Of a DNA stretch of 53,769 bases, positions 53,711 through 53,769 are shown piece by piece. The notes beneath the pieces are model-generated. The model had not been told where the DNA came from, ran no database searches, and was given only the letters and a program-made list of their open reading frames with translations. Source of the DNA: Anabaena lutea FACHB-196 (GTDB taxonomy: Bacteria; Cyanobacteriota; Cyanobacteriia; Cyanobacteriales; Nostocaceae); the NCBI RefSeq assembly GCF_014698305.1, contig NZ_JACJST010000033.1:1-53769 (forward strand), in the 5' to 3' direction. The translations under genes were made by a program, and so were the position numbers. Numbering within the stretch: the stretch's first letter is position 1; each line of letters starts with the position of its first letter.

Positions 53711-53769
53711 GACCTGGCATCGAGCTATTTTGGCGTGGGGCAACCCCCAGACTATCGTTGCCGCAACAG
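53711..53769 (-). rRNA. rrf: 5S ribosomal RNA, 3' half (cut by the window edge)
   Basis: On the minus strand the last 59 bases end AAAATAGCTCGATGCCAGGT(C), the conserved 3' end of cyanobacterial 5S rRNA. The CGGCAACGATAGTC segment is the matching internal part. The other half, and presumably 23S and 16S rRNA, lie beyond the right edge. Confidence 0.9.

Overview
The window looks like chromosomal DNA from a filamentous, Nostoc/Anabaena-type cyanobacterium. The evidence is: frequent GCGATCGC (HIP1) octamers; tandem heptamer repeats and palindromic dispersed repeats in the gaps; and photosynthesis genes (nblA, petJ, petG, a cytM-like cytochrome). Cyanobacterial-type proteins (a SigC-like group 2 sigma factor, a DUF3370 protein, a PphA-type PII phosphatase) agree with this. 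No phage, plasmid or CRISPR module was seen.

Layout. 1-14 kb is mainly housekeeping: an mgtE Mg2+ transporter behind a long structured leader, an SDR-type reductase divergent from a PadR regulator, pyrB, a UbiB/ABC1 kinase followed by a PII-type phosphatase, a TnpB remnant, nblA, a Ser/Thr kinase and anmK.

14-32 kb is a double potassium-uptake locus. A histidine kinase, a NarL-type regulator and kdpA-kdpB-kdpC run leftward. A second kdpA-kdpB-(kdpF/G-like)-kdpC set runs rightward from a shared 470-bp control region. Between the second kdpC and a short KdpD (sensor half only, no histidine kinase) lie a Ser/Thr kinase, small membrane proteins, a collapsed porin pseudogene and a glycosyltransferase-like protein.

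32-39 kb holds a flavin monooxygenase and priA (apparent operon), a sigma factor and a GNAT acetyltransferase. 39-44.6 kb holds petJ, a TPR protein, a TnpB zinc-ribbon scrap, a TonB-dependent receptor and an orphan DppC-like permease. The petJ and receptor promoters share a nearly identical palindrome plus half-site overlapping the -35 box. My best candidate for something new is therefore a metal-responsive (possibly copper-limitation) regulon joining cytochrome c6 to an outer-membrane importer.

44.7-53.8 kb contains a TPR-GT61 glycosyltransferase, a ROK sugar kinase, a DUF3370 protein, a pyroglutamyl-peptidase-like protein, hisH, rsmD, petG, the cytM-like gene and a TPR protein. It ends in the 3' half of a 5S rRNA with its terminator, so an rRNA operon lies beyond the right edge on the minus strand.

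All calls come from reading the translated sequence. No database search was run, and family names and literature facts are from memory.
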